A stretch of DNA of 64,000 nucleotides from Collinsella aerofaciens (lineage in GTDB: Bacteria; Actinomycetota; Coriobacteriia; Coriobacteriales; Coriobacteriaceae). Made by a program: the position numbers and the translations under genes. Of this stretch, positions 54,901 to 63,256 are shown piece after piece. Under the pieces are notes generated by a model that ran no database searches, had not been told where the DNA came from, and saw only the letters and a list, made by a program, of their open reading frames with translations. How positions within the stretch are numbered: the first letter of the stretch is position 1; each line of letters opens with the position of its first letter. The DNA is taken from assembly GCF_015552075.1 (NCBI RefSeq), contig NZ_JADNDZ010000095.1, forward strand, positions 1 to 64,000, given 5' to 3'.

Positions 54901-55710
54901 GCGAGCGGCCAGACGTCGTTCTTCGATATGTTTGGCGACGTTGAGGGCTCGGGCTTTGAGGTGAGCGTGCCCGATCCGGATGGCCAGGAATGGGACCGCC
55001 ACCTTAAGCTGAGCCAGGAGAAGGAGGTTCTGGGCATCTACGTCTCGGACCACCCGCTGCGTCCGTTTGAGTATGCACTAGCCAAGGCGCGCGACTTCTC
55101 GTTCTCGCAGATCGATACCGGCTACGAAGTTCAGAACCCCACGGGCGGCACCATCAACCAGGAGATTCCCGAGGGCAAGGCGCTGTGGTGGGCCGGCATG
55201 GTCTCGAGCGTGTCCAAGCGCGTGACCAAAAACGGCGATCCCATGGGTATCGTGCAGCTCGAGGACATGGAGGGCGAGGCCACGGTCGTGGTGTTCCCCA
55301 AGACCTACAAGGAGGCCGAGGGGTACCTGTACGGCGAGGTCGATCCCGAGACCGGCGCGCAGCTGTCCGATGCCTTTGTGCGCATTAAGGGCAAGCTCGA
55401 GCGCTCGGACCGCGGCGACCAGATCATCGCGCAGGAGATCGTGCCGCTCGAGCTCAACGAGGAGAACAACAAGCCCAAGGTGTTTGAGGTCATGGTGCCC
55501 AACAGCCGCTTTAGCCAGGGCAATATGGCGCGTCTTGCCACGGTGCTTACCGCCAACCCGGGCGGCGACCGCGTGGAGATCTTTATCGAGCAGGTGGACG
55601 GGCGCGTGCTGCGCGCCGAGGTGCCTGCCAAGGTCAACGCGCGCTCGATTCCGCTGCTGGCTGAGGCAAAGGCGATTGTGGGTAACCAAGGCAGAGTGAC
55701 GGTAATTTAA
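51907..55710 (+). CDS. dnaE: DNA polymerase III alpha subunit
   Basis: DnaE is the replicative polymerase. In 1267 residues the N-terminal PHP domain starts with HLHNHTVFS (near 5-13) and has TDHGYMYG. The polymerase catalytic acidic residues are in MPDIDMDFDDER (near 463-474), with GPGRGSAAGA upstream of them. A C-terminal OB-fold lies near 1095-1175. It is about 100 residues longer than Escherichia coli DnaE, mainly from a charged insertion in the PHP domain (about 60-115). The start at 51907 has only a weak ribosome site. A TAAAAT box at 51862 may be the -10. Confidence 0.96.
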   Translation: MAFVHLHNHTVFSMLDGATRIQDMVNRAVELGMPAVAITDHGYMYGVPDLALACDAVNHNTPEYKTWSHDKAFLEKDRRDELVEPDPEENPREHAQYVKDMAMWDEKGNIDELKPPLVIKPIFGCEVYFTPDETLARDHKPELYHMILLAKDQEGYVNLMQTVSEAAVQGFYYKPRVTLDNLRRHAKGMICTSACIAGIIPKYIDRGDMEGAIKWAETFRDTFEPGDFYIEIQEHGITTDNGLTDEQMDRTLIDIAKQVGVKVIATNDFHYLRREDAPVQDVIMCIGMNAKVDDPNRMRMTGSEFYMKTEEEMRAMFPYCPEACDNTLEIADKCYVELDWDSIILPRFPLLDPGETHESQFRRECEKGLRQHYGDDWATREIGGVNIKERFEYEYKVICDKGFAAYFLIVAEYVQWAKDNGIGVGPGRGSAAGAIVAYAMNITAFDPLENGLMFERFLSPQRTEMPDIDMDFDDERRLEVVEHVRQLYGPEKVTHVITYSTIKAKQAINDAARVLDYPVYMGQRLSKMVSSDPKVKLKQVLEKQPGKEDLFNPDFAEAYKKDDDARRIIDTALSIEGLTRGEGVHACAVLICRDPVNEHVPTKLDTKGGVEITQYEGHTVADMGLLKMDFLGLRTLTVISKAKANIKKNFGIDIKEEEIPFDDPEIFKLMGSGHTAGVFQVESAGMTATIKNMKPTEYKHVVALIALYRPGPLGAGMVSSYINRMNGKEPAVSYDDRLDDILGETYGTMVYQEQVMLISVEMCGFSKGESDSRIRKPVAKKKIKLLTSTVLHWEDGSDETTYDHWMNGAIKNNYTREVAQKIWDDVLEFASYAFNKSHSAGYAILVMQTAWLKAHYPHEYMAAVLTSYTGKTDKIVHYVSACRHDGIPVLSPDVNESGTEFTATKEGVRFGLAGIRGVGTGVAQAIIAEREAGGPFKTLHDFVERVDSSQANRRVIESLIKAGAFDSTGYPRRQMMHFVDKNNPENIIDAAVKRQKDRASGQTSFFDMFGDVEGSGFEVSVPDPDGQEWDRHLKLSQEKEVLGIYVSDHPLRPFEYALAKARDFSFSQIDTGYEVQNPTGGTINQEIPEGKALWWAGMVSSVSKRVTKNGDPMGIVQLEDMEGEATVVVFPKTYKEAEGYLYGEVDPETGAQLSDAFVRIKGKLERSDRGDQIIAQEIVPLELNEENNKPKVFEVMVPNSRFSQGNMARLATVLTANPGGDRVEIFIEQVDGRVLRAEVPAKVNARSIPLLAEAKAIVGNQGRVTVI

Positions 55711-55723
55711 GGACGGCGTTGGC

Positions 55724-55852
55724 GGGGTAGCTAATTTGGGACGGGGCTATTTTAGCTACCCTTTGACTGACGGCGAATGAGTCGGGGTCGGAATGCATCT
55801 CAACCGACATATGGGGGTAGCTAAAATAGCCCCGTCCCAAATTAGCTACCCC
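55724..55852. repeat. Nested four-arm palindrome (family E)
   Basis: Left arm 55724-55761 and right arm 55815-55852 are exact reverse complements (38 bp each). Each arm is itself a hairpin, GGGTAGCTAA to TTAGCTACCC, so the region can fold as one long stem or two separate hairpins. It fills the space between dnaE and the SNF2 gene and ends about seven bases before the latter's ribosome site. Confidence 0.92.
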
Positions 55853-55872
55853 GGGTGAGATTGGAGGAAGTG

Positions 55873-58800
55873 ATGGCGCAGGGGACGTTTGTGCAGGCGC
55901 TTCGTAAGGAGGCGGCGCTTAGCAGCACCTTTATGAAGGGGCGCTCGCTCATGCTCAACGGTGCCGTGCTGTCGTTTGAGGACTCCGGCTCGCGCTTCTC
56001 CAAAAACGTGAACATCGAGGGCACGGTGCGTGGCTCGCGCGGCGACCTGTACAAGACGCACGTGGCGCTCGATATGGACGAGCACGAGGTTATTGACTAC
56101 GACTGCGATTGCCCCGCTGCCTTCCGCTATTCCGGCATGTGCAAGCACGCCATCGCCACGGCGTTGGCGTATCTGGATGCCAGTGGCGCCGAGCCTGTCG
56201 AGGGCCTGCGTACGCCGGTCCGCACGTTTACGGCACCGCCCGCACAATCCAAACAGTCCGCACGCCCCGCGCCTAGCGCATCTTCGGTCAACCCCAACTT
56301 TCCCTTTCCGGCGCCCGTCCCCACGAGTCCCAGCCTCATGGCGGCGCTCTCCGATCTTTCGGACGCACGCATGGATGAGCTGGCGAGCATGCGCCGCAAG
56401 CTCGCTGGCAGTGTGGATCCCGATGCCCCCAAGGCGGTGTTGGAGCCCTCGTTGGTGCCGTACTACAATCCACTGTTTGCCGACCGCTTTAGCTGGGCGC
56501 TCGAGCTTCGCATTCGTTGTGGATCGGTCTCCTACGTGGTCAAGGATATCGACGGCATGGCCGACGCCTATGTCCGAGGCGGCACCTTCTCGTACGGCAA
56601 GAAGCTCACGTTTGTCCATACGCCCGAAGCCTTCGAGGACGTGTCGACAAAGCTGCTCAACCTTGTTGTGACGACAGTTGCCTATCTCGATGACATCACA
56701 AGCTCGCGTTCGGCGTCGTACGACTTTGCCCGCAGCGGTTTTGTCGCCGAGCGTCAGTTGCCGCTGTCCGAGCATAGCATCGTATATGTGCTGGACCTGC
56801 TGCGTGGCCAGCCCATCTCCTTTGAGCCCGCCTGGTCACGGGGGACGACGACGCATCGCACCTATGACGTGGCGGTTGAGATGCCTCCGGAAGGGGAGGA
56901 CGAGGCTCTGTCTAAGCGCCCACCGCTCCTTGCCGCCAAAATCGCGCCGGCGGCTGGCGGCAGCTACGATCTACGCCTGCCGGCCGATGCATACTGCTTT
57001 GCTTCGGGCGACGTTGCCTATCTGGTCGACACCCGCCGTGCGCGCCGCGCCGATGTAGCGTTTGCCCAGCATGCGGCGCCGTTCCTATCGCGCTTACTGC
57101 CCTGTCGCACGCCGATCCATATCGCTGTCGACCAGGTGGGGGAGTTCTGTCGTATGGCGCTGCCCATTTTGCGCGACTACACCGACCTTACCGCGCCCGC
57201 CGTGCTCGACACCGTGGCGCCCGAGCCGAGCTTTGCCATGGCAATCGGTGTCGAAGACGGGCTCGTGACCTGCAAGATTACGGTTTCCTACGGCGACTGG
57301 TCGGCAGATCTCTTTAGCCTGGGTGCTCCGGGAAGCCCCTTCGAAGAACAACGCCCGGGCGTGCCGCCGCGCGACGAGATAGCAGAGTTTCGCGTTATGG
57401 ACACGGCGGCCCTGTATTTCGACTTTTACGAGGGCGGCCTGGCGTTTGAGGAGCGCGACGACGAGAGCCTGTTCTGCTTGCTGACCGAGGGCCTGTCTGC
57501 CCTGTCCGAGCTGGGCGAGGTCATGCTCAGCGACCGCCTGCGCCAGATTTCGGTCCGCCCTGCGCCCAAGCTCTCGGTGCGCGCCACCGTCAAGAGCAAC
57601 CTGCTCGACGTCGAGCTGGGTACGAGCGGGCTTTCGGCGGCCGACCTTGCCATCTATCTCGATTCGTATAAGCGCCACCAGACGTTCGCGCGCCTTACGT
57701 CCGGCGACATCGTTCGCCTGGACGAGGGAGCACGCGCCGCGTTTGGCCTTGCCGAGGACCTGGGCGTCGATGCCGTCGACCTGCTCGACGGCGTGTCGCT
57801 TCCCGCGTCGAGCACCCTTTTTGTCGATAGCATGCTCGCGCGCACGCCAGCGCTCGAGGCCGATCGCGACGCTGCGTTCCTCCGTACCGTCGAGCGCCTG
57901 GACACGCTCGGCAAGATGGACTTTACGGTGCCGGTCTCGCTCAAGGCCACACTGCGCGGCTATCAGGTCGACGGCTACCAGTGGCTCGGCTCGCTCGAGC
58001 ATCTGGGCCTTGGCGGCATTTTGGCCGATGATATGGGTCTGGGCAAAACGCTGCAGATGATCGCGCATATCCTGGCGCGCGTGGAGGCGGGGGACACCAA
58101 GCCCACGCTCGTGGTATGCCCCGCGTCGCTCGTGTACAACTGGGCTGCCGAGTTGGAGCGCTTCGCCCCCTCGATTGATGTGTACGCCATCGTGGGCGCC
58201 AAGGCCCAGCGTCGCGTGCAAATTGCCGGTGTCGCCGAGCACAACGTGGTCGTGACGTCGTATGACCTCATGCGTCGCGACATCGACGAATATGTCGAGC
58301 AGGACTTTGCCCGCGTAGTGCTCGACGAGGCCCAGTACATTAAAAACCCGCTCACCCAGGTGGCTCGCGCTGCAAAGCGCCTGCCGGCCGGCGTGCGCTT
58401 TGCCTTGACGGGCACGCCCATCGAAAACCGCCTGTCCGAGCTTTGGAGTATCTTCGACTTTTTGATGCCGGGTCTTCTGGGCACGCGCGACTCATTTGCC
58501 AAGCGATTTGAGAGTCCCGTCGAGCATGCCGAGGGCGACAGTGCCGCTCGTCTGCAGGCGCTCGTGTCGCCGTTTGTGCTGCGTCGCGTCAAGGAAGATG
58601 TGGTGGCCGACCTGCCCGAGAAGATTGAGGATACGGTGATGGCGCAGCTTGCCGGCGAGCAGCGCAAGCTCTACCTGGCCAACCAAGACCGCATCGCCCA
58701 GCAGGTGCAGCACCGCGAGGCCGGGGAGTTTAAGAAAGATAAGCTCAAGGTGCTCGCCGAGCTCACCAAGCTGCGCCAGATCTGCTGCGACCCGCGTCTA

Positions 58801-59346
58801 CACTACGAGGATTACAAGGCGGGGAGCGCCAAGCTCGATACGTGCATGGAGCTCGTGCACGGCGCACTCGACGGCGGGCATCGCATCCTGTTGTTCAGCC
58901 AGTTTACGGGTATGCTCGATATCATCGGCAAGCGCTTGTCTAAGGAGGACATCGCCTTCCTTAAGCTCACGGGCGCTTCGTCTAAGGAGAGCCGCGCCAA
59001 GATGGTTGCGCAGTTCCAGGCAGGCGAGGTGCCGGTGTTCTTGATTTCGCTCAAGGCGGGCGGCGTGGGCCTTAATTTGACGGCTGCCGACGTGGTCATC
59101 CACTACGACCCGTGGTGGAACGTGGCGGCGCAGGACCAAGCGACCGACCGCGCCCACCGCATTGGCCAGCAGCACACCGTGACCGTGTACAAACTCATCG
59201 CCAAGGACACGATCGAGGAACGCATTATGCAGATGCAGGAGTCCAAGCGCGATCTGGTCAACAGCGTGCTCGGCGGCGACGGCATCTCGTCGGCGTTGTT
59301 TACCCGCGAAGATGTTCTGGCGCTGCTCGGCGGCGACGGGCGCTAG
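55873..59346 (+). CDS. SWIM-SNF2 family helicase
   Basis: The 1157-residue protein has an N-terminal SWIM zinc finger (CDCPAAFRYSGMCKHA, near 77-92, CxC...CxH) and a C-terminal SNF2 ATPase. The ATPase shows ADDMGLGKT (near 717), LDEAQ, TGTPIENR, KAGGVGLNLTAADVVIHYDP and DRAHRIGQ. SNF2 motors translocate on duplex DNA and remodel protein-DNA complexes; the bacterial SWIM type is poorly characterised. The middle ~550 residues match no motif I recognise. The ATG at 55873 follows TTGGAGGAA; an upstream GTG at 55855 overlaps the palindrome and is less likely. Confidence 0.93.
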   Translation: MAQGTFVQALRKEAALSSTFMKGRSLMLNGAVLSFEDSGSRFSKNVNIEGTVRGSRGDLYKTHVALDMDEHEVIDYDCDCPAAFRYSGMCKHAIATALAYLDASGAEPVEGLRTPVRTFTAPPAQSKQSARPAPSASSVNPNFPFPAPVPTSPSLMAALSDLSDARMDELASMRRKLAGSVDPDAPKAVLEPSLVPYYNPLFADRFSWALELRIRCGSVSYVVKDIDGMADAYVRGGTFSYGKKLTFVHTPEAFEDVSTKLLNLVVTTVAYLDDITSSRSASYDFARSGFVAERQLPLSEHSIVYVLDLLRGQPISFEPAWSRGTTTHRTYDVAVEMPPEGEDEALSKRPPLLAAKIAPAAGGSYDLRLPADAYCFASGDVAYLVDTRRARRADVAFAQHAAPFLSRLLPCRTPIHIAVDQVGEFCRMALPILRDYTDLTAPAVLDTVAPEPSFAMAIGVEDGLVTCKITVSYGDWSADLFSLGAPGSPFEEQRPGVPPRDEIAEFRVMDTAALYFDFYEGGLAFEERDDESLFCLLTEGLSALSELGEVMLSDRLRQISVRPAPKLSVRATVKSNLLDVELGTSGLSAADLAIYLDSYKRHQTFARLTSGDIVRLDEGARAAFGLAEDLGVDAVDLLDGVSLPASSTLFVDSMLARTPALEADRDAAFLRTVERLDTLGKMDFTVPVSLKATLRGYQVDGYQWLGSLEHLGLGGILADDMGLGKTLQMIAHILARVEAGDTKPTLVVCPASLVYNWAAELERFAPSIDVYAIVGAKAQRRVQIAGVAEHNVVVTSYDLMRRDIDEYVEQDFARVVLDEAQYIKNPLTQVARAAKRLPAGVRFALTGTPIENRLSELWSIFDFLMPGLLGTRDSFAKRFESPVEHAEGDSAARLQALVSPFVLRRVKEDVVADLPEKIEDTVMAQLAGEQRKLYLANQDRIAQQVQHREAGEFKKDKLKVLAELTKLRQICCDPRLHYEDYKAGSAKLDTCMELVHGALDGGHRILLFSQFTGMLDIIGKRLSKEDIAFLKLTGASSKESRAKMVAQFQAGEVPVFLISLKAGGVGLNLTAADVVIHYDPWWNVAAQDQATDRAHRIGQQHTVTVYKLIAKDTIEERIMQMQESKRDLVNSVLGGDGISSALFTREDVLALLGGDGR

Positions 59347-59511
59347 CCGCGCGCGGGGTGGGACTGCTGGAGTGGGCAGGACGGTCGACGCATTTTGGCC
59401 CGACCGCTTGCCTAATCCGTTATGTGTTCATTTGCAATGCCATGGATGGTTTGCCTGCCTTTGGGCATAAGAACCATCAAGAACATCGGCACATCAGCAA
59501 AGGAGAACATC

Positions 59512-59874
59512 ATGGCGAAATTCTTTAAGGACTCCGACGGCAAGCTCGTTGCCGCCCTTGGCGACGGCGTTGCGACCCCTGCCGGCTGCACGGAGCTGAC
59601 GGCAAACACCGAGGATGCGGCGCACGAGAAGCACGTGCCTGTTGTCGAGATCGAGCGCGACGGCCACGTCATTCGCGCGCGCGTGGGCTCGACGGAGCAC
59701 CCCATGCTGCCCGAGCACTACATCGAGTGGATCGCGCTTGAGGCCGAGGGCCGCCTGGAGGTCCATTACCTTGAGCCCGGCATGAAACCCGCGACGTTTT
59801 TCGCGGGCGGCTCCAAGACCGGTACCGTCTATGCCTACTGCAACCTGCACGGGCTGTGGTCCGCGACATTCTAG
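59512..59874 (+). CDS. Superoxide reductase (desulfoferrodoxin-like, one-iron)
   Basis: Superoxide reductase reduces superoxide to peroxide without making oxygen, which suits anaerobes. The 120-residue protein has the active-site set: Glu39-Lys40-His41 (HEKHVP), His63 (STEHPM), His69 (LPEHY), and Cys110 with His113 (CNLHGLW). Classical desulfoferrodoxin starts with a four-cysteine iron domain; here that region is present in length but keeps only one Cys (Cys26), so only the catalytic iron is expected. Rubredoxin, encoded near 2330, is the usual electron donor. The ATG at 59512 follows AAAGGAG. Confidence 0.92.
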   Translation: MAKFFKDSDGKLVAALGDGVATPAGCTELTANTEDAAHEKHVPVVEIERDGHVIRARVGSTEHPMLPEHYIEWIALEAEGRLEVHYLEPGMKPATFFAGGSKTGTVYAYCNLHGLWSATF

Positions 59875-59991
59875 GAGCGCGCCCCCGCTCGGGGTATCAT
59901 AGTTAGCATATGCACATGCAAGCGCCGACTGCATTATGCGGCCGGCGCTTTTACTGCGATTTCGATGGTTTACGACGGAAAGGGCTGAGCC

Positions 59992-61977
59992 ATGAAGCTC
60001 GCGCTTGCACAGATCGATATGCGCCTGGGTGATATTGAGGGCATTTGCGGCCGCATCGAGGACCAGGCTCGTCTGGCCCGCGAGCGCGGGGCGCGCGTGC
60101 TGTGCGTTCCGGCTCCGCTCTTTATGGGCGCCATGCCCGGTGGCCTGGTGGGCGCTGCCGACTTTGAGCACGACGTGCTTGCCGGTTTGACTGGTGTCGC
60201 CGAGCGTATCCAGGAGCTTGACATGATCTGCATCGTGCCCGCGGCGGTTTCGTTTGAAGGCCAGCCGCTGCTCGACTACATGATGCTCAAGGACGGTCAT
60301 GTGGTGCCGGCGCGTTCGAGCATTGCCTTGCAGCGTGGCGAGAACAACGACACGCGTTGGGCGCCGCCGGTGTTCGACGTGGACGGCGTGCGCATCGCCG
60401 TGATTTTTGACTTGGACCGCGAGCTCGAGATGTTGCCGACCGGCGTCGACCTCATCGCGTATTTCCAATTCAACGCGTTTGACATGACCGACCGCGAGAC
60501 TGCCGCCATTGCCGCCGTTCGCAGCGGCGCCTACCGCAAGATCGCATCCAAGCGCAGCGTGTGGTTTGCCTGCATGGCGCCGGTCGGTGCCTATGACGAG
60601 TCGGTGTATACCGGCGGTTCGTTTGTGCTCGACGACTGCGGTCGCGTGGTGGCCCAGGCGCCGTGTTTTGAGGAGAGCCTGCTGGTTCAGGAGATTCAGC
60701 GCGGCGTGATGCTCGATGCCCTGGAAGATCACGAACTGCCCGAGTTCCGTTCCGAGGAGTGGTTGTGGCAGGCGCTGGTGCTCGCCGTGCGCGACAACGC
60801 TCGGGCCCACGGTGCGTCGCGTGCTGTGGTGGCACTCGAGGGTGACCTGCCGTCATCCCTGCTGGCGGCGCTGGCCGTTGACGCTCTGGGTTCGCGTAAC
60901 GTAATTGGCCTGGTGCTGGGGCGCAACCGTATCTTTACGCCGGCGCAGGAGGAGGCCGAGGCTGCCCGCTGTGCCGCCGTCCGTGCCATCGCCGAGCGTT
61001 TGCACATTCGCACCGTCGAGCGCGATGCACCGGATGCGGCGCGTGTGCTCGATCGCGACGTGTCGGCGGGCGATGCCGAGCGTCTGCGCTCGCGCACGCT
61101 GGGCCTCATGCTGGAGGACACGGCGCTCGAGCTGGGTGCGATGGCGCTGAGCCCGCTGTCCAAAACCGAGTATGCGCTGGCGGCGCCGGCGCTTTGCGGC
61201 GGCTACCAGGGCGACTTTGCGCCCTTTGGCGATGTGTACCTGTCGACGCTTGAGTTTGTGGCGCGTGTGCGCAACCGCACGTCTGCCGTGGTGCCCCAAG
61301 AGCTCGTGACGCTCAACGCGGTGGAGGATTGCATGGAGCGCGTGCTGGCGCAAGCGCTCTCGACGATCGACGGTCCGGTCGATATGCTCGACCGCGCGGC
61401 ACAGCTGCTCGGCGGGCTTGAGCCGGGTGAGGTCGATGGCGCGCTCGAGGCGCACGTGGACCGCAATCGAGCTTTCGACGACATCCCGATGGCCGCTGGC
61501 AAGCCTGAGGCCTGCTCGCTGCTGCTGATGCTCGTTCGACAGGGTGAGGCTGCCCGCCGCATGTTGCCGATGGCGCCGATCGTCTCGGCCCGTTCGTTTG
61601 CCGAGCGTGCCTGGCCGTATATGCTCGCGTGGTCCGACCTGGGGCTTAACGGCAAGGAGCGTATGACGGTCGATTCGCTGGCGCGCGCCGAGGTGCGCCG
61701 TTTTGCTGACGAGGATACGAGCGAGCGCGTGCGAAACGAGATGATGGGCGTGCTGGGCGAGCTACTGGGTATTTCGCCCGAGCAAATGGAGGAGCTGCGC
61801 TCTGAGGACGGTCAGCGTCGTTTGCACGAGGGAATGAAAAAGTTCGAGGGCGAAGTTCAGGACGCCATCGATAAGATGATGGGCGGTCAGGGCGGCTCGC
61901 AAGGTAGTCCCCAGGGTGGCTCGATGCCGCATCCGCCGGTGGATCCGAGGCAGTTTCCCTTTTTCTCGCAGAACTAA
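59992..61977 (+). CDS. NadE-like protein with degenerate nitrilase and synthetase sites
   Basis: The 661-residue protein follows the fold order of glutamine-dependent NAD+ synthetase: a nitrilase-type N domain (about 1-240) and an NAD-synthetase-like domain (about 260-460). The active sites look lost. The nitrilase Glu position reads VPAPLF (Ala41), the Cys position reads VIFDLD (Phe139), and the synthetase P-loop SGGxDS reads EGDLPSS (283-289), though the following LAALAVDALGSRNVIG fits the family. A ~200-residue C-terminal extension (about 460-661) ends in a Gly/Gln/Pro-rich tail. It may be a sensor or scaffold. It lies upstream of ruvC. The ATG at 59992 follows GAAAGGG. Confidence 0.8.
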   Translation: MKLALAQIDMRLGDIEGICGRIEDQARLARERGARVLCVPAPLFMGAMPGGLVGAADFEHDVLAGLTGVAERIQELDMICIVPAAVSFEGQPLLDYMMLKDGHVVPARSSIALQRGENNDTRWAPPVFDVDGVRIAVIFDLDRELEMLPTGVDLIAYFQFNAFDMTDRETAAIAAVRSGAYRKIASKRSVWFACMAPVGAYDESVYTGGSFVLDDCGRVVAQAPCFEESLLVQEIQRGVMLDALEDHELPEFRSEEWLWQALVLAVRDNARAHGASRAVVALEGDLPSSLLAALAVDALGSRNVIGLVLGRNRIFTPAQEEAEAARCAAVRAIAERLHIRTVERDAPDAARVLDRDVSAGDAERLRSRTLGLMLEDTALELGAMALSPLSKTEYALAAPALCGGYQGDFAPFGDVYLSTLEFVARVRNRTSAVVPQELVTLNAVEDCMERVLAQALSTIDGPVDMLDRAAQLLGGLEPGEVDGALEAHVDRNRAFDDIPMAAGKPEACSLLLMLVRQGEAARRMLPMAPIVSARSFAERAWPYMLAWSDLGLNGKERMTVDSLARAEVRRFADEDTSERVRNEMMGVLGELLGISPEQMEELRSEDGQRRLHEGMKKFEGEVQDAIDKMMGGQGGSQGSPQGGSMPHPPVDPRQFPFFSQN

Positions 61978-62114
61978 ACTGGGGATGGGATTTGCTCCCA
62001 ACCCTGATACTTCAACTAAGCATCTTGACCCCGTTGTGTTATTCTAGAACAGACGTTCGTGAATGATGCGCGGGGCCTTGCCTTGCGCTGTGCTTGTGGC
62101 GAGGGGAGGTCGGC

Positions 62115-62636
62115 TTGGTTATCTTGGGCATTGACCCCGGTTTGGCTCATACGGGTTGGGGGATTATCGAGGAGCGGCGTGGCGAGGTTCGCTGCCGTGC
62201 CTATGGCTGCATCGAGACCAGTGCCGGAAGTCCGCTCGCGGTGCGCCTGTCGCACATCGCCCATGACCTTAAGGATGTCGTTGAGCGTTATCGACCCGAC
62301 ACGGCTGCTGTCGAGAGCATCTACTTTGGTGCCAACGTTCGTTCGGCCATTCCCACGGCGCATGCCCGAGGTGCTGCGCTTGTGGCGCTTTCGGAGTGCG
62401 CGCTCGAGATTGGCGAGTACACGCCCATGCAGATCAAACAGGCTGTGGTGGGCACCGGCGCCGCGGACAAGCGGCAGGTCGCCTACATGGTACGCACGCT
62501 AACACAGCTCGACCACGACCCGCATCCCGACCATGCCGCCGATGCCCTGGCCTGCGCCATCTGCCACGTAAACCTCAGCCGCACCCGCGCCCTCACCGGT
62601 GGCGAGTTCTATCAACAGAGAGGAACCGGATACTGA
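62115..62636 (+). CDS. ruvC: Crossover junction endodeoxyribonuclease RuvC
   Basis: RuvC cuts Holliday junctions in symmetry. The 173-residue protein has the acidic catalytic residues: Asp7 in LGIDPGLAHTG, Glu in AVESIYFG (near 66-73) and the final Asp pair in HPDHAADALA. I chose the TTG at 62115 because GAGGGGAGG lies five bases upstream and the family begins almost at the ILGIDPG strand; an upstream TTG at 62094 would enclose the ribosome site. The stop overlaps the ruvA start by one base. Confidence 0.95.
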   Translation: MVILGIDPGLAHTGWGIIEERRGEVRCRAYGCIETSAGSPLAVRLSHIAHDLKDVVERYRPDTAAVESIYFGANVRSAIPTAHARGAALVALSECALEIGEYTPMQIKQAVVGTGAADKRQVAYMVRTLTQLDHDPHPDHAADALACAICHVNLSRTRALTGGEFYQQRGTGY

Positions 62637-63256
62637 TGATTTCCCAGCTCCACGGAACGCTTGTCGAGTCCACGATGAGCTCTGCTGTCGTCGATGTGTC
62701 GGGCGTTGGCTTTGAGCTCGGCATTTCGGGCAGCACTGCGGCCACGTTGCCGACGCCCGGTGGCGAGGTCCGCCTCTACACGCGTATGCAGGTGCGCGAG
62801 GACGCCATGACACTTTTCGGTTTTTCCTCAAAGGATGAGCGCACGATGTTCGACCGGCTCGTGTCCGTTTCGGGCGTTGGTCCGCGCCTGGCGCTTGCCG
62901 TGCTTTCCACCTATACCGTGGGGCAGCTGTATTCGCTGGTGATGGCCGAGGACGACAAGGACATGGCCAAGGTACCCGGTGTGGGCAAAAAGACAGCTCA
63001 GCGCCTGATCCTGGAACTCAAGAGCACCTTTGCCAAGGATAAGGGCTTTGTGCCGGTCGACGTGATTCCCGGACAGGTTGCGATGCCCGTGCCCGCTGCC
63101 GCTCCCTCGGCGATCGATGATGCCCGTGCGGCGCTCCTTTCCATGGGCTTTAGCCCGCAGGAGACCGATGTTGCCCTGAGCGGGTATGATGGGCAGAATA
63201 TGCGTGTCGAGGATCTGCTCGGCGCGGCGCTTAAGCGACTCGGAATGGATGCGTGA
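62636..63256 (+). CDS. ruvA: Holliday junction branch migration protein RuvA
   Basis: RuvA binds four-way junctions as a tetramer and loads RuvB. In 206 residues the N-terminal OB fold ([22 protein letters not shown], two parts) is followed by two helix-hairpin-helix motifs ([14 protein letters not shown] near 77-90 and [16 protein letters not shown] near 112-127) and a C-terminal RuvB-contact domain after a Pro/Ala linker. The ATG overlaps the ruvC stop (TGATG), showing coupling. The stop overlaps the ruvB start by one base. Confidence 0.96.
   Translation: MISQLHGTLVESTMSSAVVDVSGVGFELGISGSTAATLPTPGGEVRLYTRMQVREDAMTLFGFSSKDERTMFDRLVSVSGVGPRLALAVLSTYTVGQLYSLVMAEDDKDMAKVPGVGKKTAQRLILELKSTFAKDKGFVPVDVIPGQVAMPVPAAAPSAIDDARAALLSMGFSPQETDVALSGYDGQNMRVEDLLGAALKRLGMDA

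Noticed and set aside
51871-55053. Long minus-strand open frame opposite dnaE
   Set aside because: It is a shadow of dnaE, rich in His, Val, Asp and Leu, with no recognisable domain and no ribosome site.
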